Shown here: in pieces, positions 32,356 through 34,187 of the stretch
How positions within the stretch are numbered: position 1 is the first letter of the stretch
How the letters are laid out: every line of letters begins with the position of its first letter
From: Oscillospiraceae bacterium
GTDB taxonomy: Bacteria; Bacillota; Clostridia; Oscillospirales; UBA929
Assembly (NCBI GenBank): GCA_031271325.1
Contig: JAISVY010000075.1
Coordinates: 1 to 34,187 of the forward strand
Direction: 5' to 3'
DNA: 34,187 nt
The notes under the pieces: generated by a model
The model's database searches: none
Told to the model about the DNA's origin: nothing
What the model saw: the letters and a program-made list of their open reading frames with translations, nothing else
Program-made: the position numbers and the translations under genes

Positions 32356-33993
32356 TTGGTTCAGCATATCGACGGCAACCAGTTTGCCGGAATGTTTTTA
32401 TCCGCCGCCGCGGCTATAGAAGGGTCACGGCAGCCGATCAATGAATTGAATGTATTCCCCGTGCCGGACGGCGATACGGGGACGAATATGTCCCTGACGA
32501 TGGCCGCCGCCGCCGCGGAACTGCAAAAGAACCCCACCGCGCATATCGGCACGGCGGCGGATATCGCCGCGCAGGGGCTTTTACGCGGGGCTAGGGGGAA
32601 TTCCGGCGTTATCCTCTCGCTTTTGTTCCGCGGATTCGCAAAGAACGTGCGGGAAAGCGCAACCCTTTCGGGCACGGGGCTTGCCGCCGCGCTCCGCGAA
32701 GGCGTTGACGCGGCGTACCGCGCCGTTATGAAGCCCACCGAGGGCACCATCCTCACCGTATCCACCCAAGCCGCGAAGCGGGCGCAAGCCGCCGCCGCCG
32801 AAGACACGGCGTTTGAGTTCGTGCTGAGCGAGGCGCTGATTGCCGCCGAGCTGGCGCTGGAAGAAACGGTGCGCCAAAACCCGGTTTTGGCGAAAGCCGG
32901 CGTGATCGACGCGGGCGGAAAAGGTTACTGCGTGATTCTGGACGGGATGCTCTGCGCTCTGCGGGGCAAGCCGTTTACCGCGGCGACCGCCGGGGAGAGC
33001 GTACGGCGTGAACAGGCCAACTTCGCCGAATATACCGGAGAGGACATCCGCTTCTGTTATTGCACGGAGTTTATCATCCTGCGCGAGAGCGCCCGCGACG
33101 CGATGACGCTGAACGCGTATCTCGGTTCGATCGGCGACAGCCTTGTGCTTGTGGATGACGAACGCATAATCAAAGTGCATGTGCATACAAACAACCCCGG
33201 CGCGGCGCTGGAGGAAGCGCTGGCATACGGTCAGCTCACCGCCGTGAAGATCGAAAACATGCGGGAGCAGCATTCGCAGAAGGTCATTGACGTTTTGCCG
33301 GAAAATGAGACAGGCCGCGTCGTAGCGGAGCCGAAACGCCGCTTCGGATTCGTCACCGTGTGCGCGGGGGAAGGCATTTCGGGGGTTTTCCTCGATTTGG
33401 GCGCGGACGGCGTGATCTCAGGCGGGCAGACGATGAATCCATCCACCGAAGACATCCTGAAGGCGATCGACGCGACGCCGAGCGAGATCGTGTTTGTACT
33501 GCCGAATAATAAAAACATCATCATGGCGGCCGAGCAGTGCGCCCCCCTCTCCGAAAAGGAGGTCATCGTGCTGCCCACCCGCTCCGCGCCGCAGGGGATG
33601 TCTGCGATGCTCGCGTTCGATCCGTCGCTGGACGCGGAGCAGAACCGTGAGGCGATGCTCACGGCGCTGACCGGCGTCACGACCGGAACGGTCACGTACG
33701 CCGCTCGGGAATCGGTTTTCGACGGGCAGACGATCCACGAGGGCGACTACATGGCGCTGCTCAACGACCGCCTGCTGTTTACCCATCGCGAAGCCGGCGC
33801 GGTATATACGCGCCTGGTGGATGAAATCGCCTCCGGTTCCCCCTCGTTTGTCACCGTCTTCTACGGAGAAGCCGTGAGCGGGGAAGACGCGAACGTCATG
33901 CTGGACTTGGTGCGCCGGCACTGCTCCGGTGCGGAAGTCAACCTGATCAACGGCGGCCAGCCGGTGTATTCGTATTTGATTTCGGCGGAGTAA
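32356..33993 (+). CDS. DAK2-domain protein, fatty acid kinase FakA-like (YloV)
   Basis: 545 residues, the usual YloV/FakA length. The N-terminal DhaL-type ATP-binding domain (about 1-200) carries NVFPVPDGDTGTNMSLTM with the Mg-binding aspartates, and GARGNSGVILS; the rest is the middle and C-terminal FakA region (GKGYCVILDGML, HVHTNNPG). FakA phosphorylates fatty acids held by DegV-type FakB proteins for use in membrane lipids. No fakB is in the window. A TTG start with AGGAGG 7 nt upstream is used; that site overlaps the asp23 stop, so the genes are coupled. Confidence 0.9.
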   Translation: MVQHIDGNQFAGMFLSAAAAIEGSRQPINELNVFPVPDGDTGTNMSLTMAAAAAELQKNPTAHIGTAADIAAQGLLRGARGNSGVILSLLFRGFAKNVRESATLSGTGLAAALREGVDAAYRAVMKPTEGTILTVSTQAAKRAQAAAAEDTAFEFVLSEALIAAELALEETVRQNPVLAKAGVIDAGGKGYCVILDGMLCALRGKPFTAATAGESVRREQANFAEYTGEDIRFCYCTEFIILRESARDAMTLNAYLGSIGDSLVLVDDERIIKVHVHTNNPGAALEEALAYGQLTAVKIENMREQHSQKVIDVLPENETGRVVAEPKRRFGFVTVCAGEGISGVFLDLGADGVISGGQTMNPSTEDILKAIDATPSEIVFVLPNNKNIIMAAEQCAPLSEKEVIVLPTRSAPQGMSAMLAFDPSLDAEQNREAMLTALTGVTTGTVTYAARESVFDGQTIHEGDYMALLNDRLLFTHREAGAVYTRLVDEIASGSPSFVTVFYGEAVSGEDANVMLDLVRRHCSGAEVNLINGGQPVYSYLISAE

Positions 33994-34007
33994 AGGGGTT
34001 ATTCAAA

Positions 34008-34187
34008 ATGGACAAGTCACAAATGGACGAGCTTCTTGAAGTCATGAGGGAGATACTATCCGAACTGCAGGAGATCAACGTCAAGCTGGACGACTACACC
34101 GGCGACGTACATTCCTCGCTCGACGAGATTACCTCCAAGCTCGAAAACATCGAAACGGAAGTAAGCGACATCTCAACGAACGTGTCC
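34008..34187 (+). CDS. Coiled-coil protein of unknown function (cut by window end)
   Basis: 60 codons from an ATG at 34008 with AAAGGGG 9 nt upstream, open to the last base. The peptide is rich in Glu, Asp, Leu and Ile in heptad-like spacing (LLEVMREILSELQEINVKLD, then LDEITSKLENIETEVSDI), so it is very likely a coiled coil. It starts 14 bp after the fakA-like stop and probably belongs to that operon. Not recognised. Confidence 0.6.
   Translation, partial: MDKSQMDELLEVMREILSELQEINVKLDDYTGDVHSSLDEITSKLENIETEVSDISTNVS

Noticed and set aside
1..34187. tRNA or rRNA genes
   Set aside because: Visual scanning on both strands found no cloverleaf with conserved TTCGA-loop context and no rRNA-like stretches; a covariance-model scan was not possible here.

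Overview
The window looks like the chromosome of a high-GC, spore-forming Clostridia (Oscillospiraceae/Ruminococcaceae-like), probably an anaerobic sugar fermenter. Supporting signs are strong AGGAGG-type ribosome binding sites, TTG/GTG starts, SigA promoters with 17-nt spacers, a GlgC+GlgD pair, an Asp23/YloV (FakA-like) pair, GTP-type PEP carboxykinase, and two Csp-type subtilisins beside a SpoIID-like peptidoglycan-binding protein. No rRNA, tRNA, CRISPR array, prophage or full insertion sequence was seen.

Layout, left to right. (a) 1-674, minus: truncated NfnA/PyrK-like FAD/NAD(P)-binding electron-transfer subunit. (b) 752-5347, plus: PHP-family phosphoesterase overlapping a two-gene heterodimeric ABC exporter, then a 39-codon ORF that may be the remnant of an aminoglycoside-phosphotransferase-like gene. 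(c) 5420-6073, plus: metallo-beta-lactamase-fold hydrolase. (d) 6088-8349, minus: SpoIID-like protein with five peptidoglycan-binding repeats. (e) 8447-10693, plus: ilvB-ilvN with a near-consensus promoter and a terminator. (f) 10755-14156, plus: two tandem Csp-like S8 proteases with intact catalytic triads, then a terminator. (g) 14167-18746, minus: a membrane protein of unknown function, pckG, and an XRE-type regulator, each with its own promoter. (h) 18848-31921, plus: a long run pduL-glgB-glgC-glgD-glgA-glgP-metG-GH13-GNAT that looks like one glycogen synthesis/breakdown operon with metG inside it. (i) 31932-end, plus: asp23-like, fakA-like and a truncated coiled-coil gene behind a new promoter.

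GlgC/GlgD make ADP-glucose from glucose-1-phosphate, GlgA polymerises it, GlgB branches it, GlgP releases glucose-1-phosphate again, and the cytoplasmic GH13 enzyme probably trims limit dextrins. PduL at the head of the same run links acyl-CoA and acyl-phosphate, so storage and fermentative energy conservation may be co-expressed.

The least ordinary content is non-coding. A 110-bp palindromic, multi-stem element occurs in two near-identical full copies (795-904 and 18590-18699), one copy with an altered 3' half (15557-15636) and one degenerate copy (15859-15926). Substitutions between copies are compensatory inside the predicted stems, and both full copies sit directly between a SigA promoter and a start codon. 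A second, ~55-bp dispersed repeat (14061-14115 and 17836-17889) lies just after stop codons. A 73/74-bp tandem hairpin repeat separates glgB from glgC.
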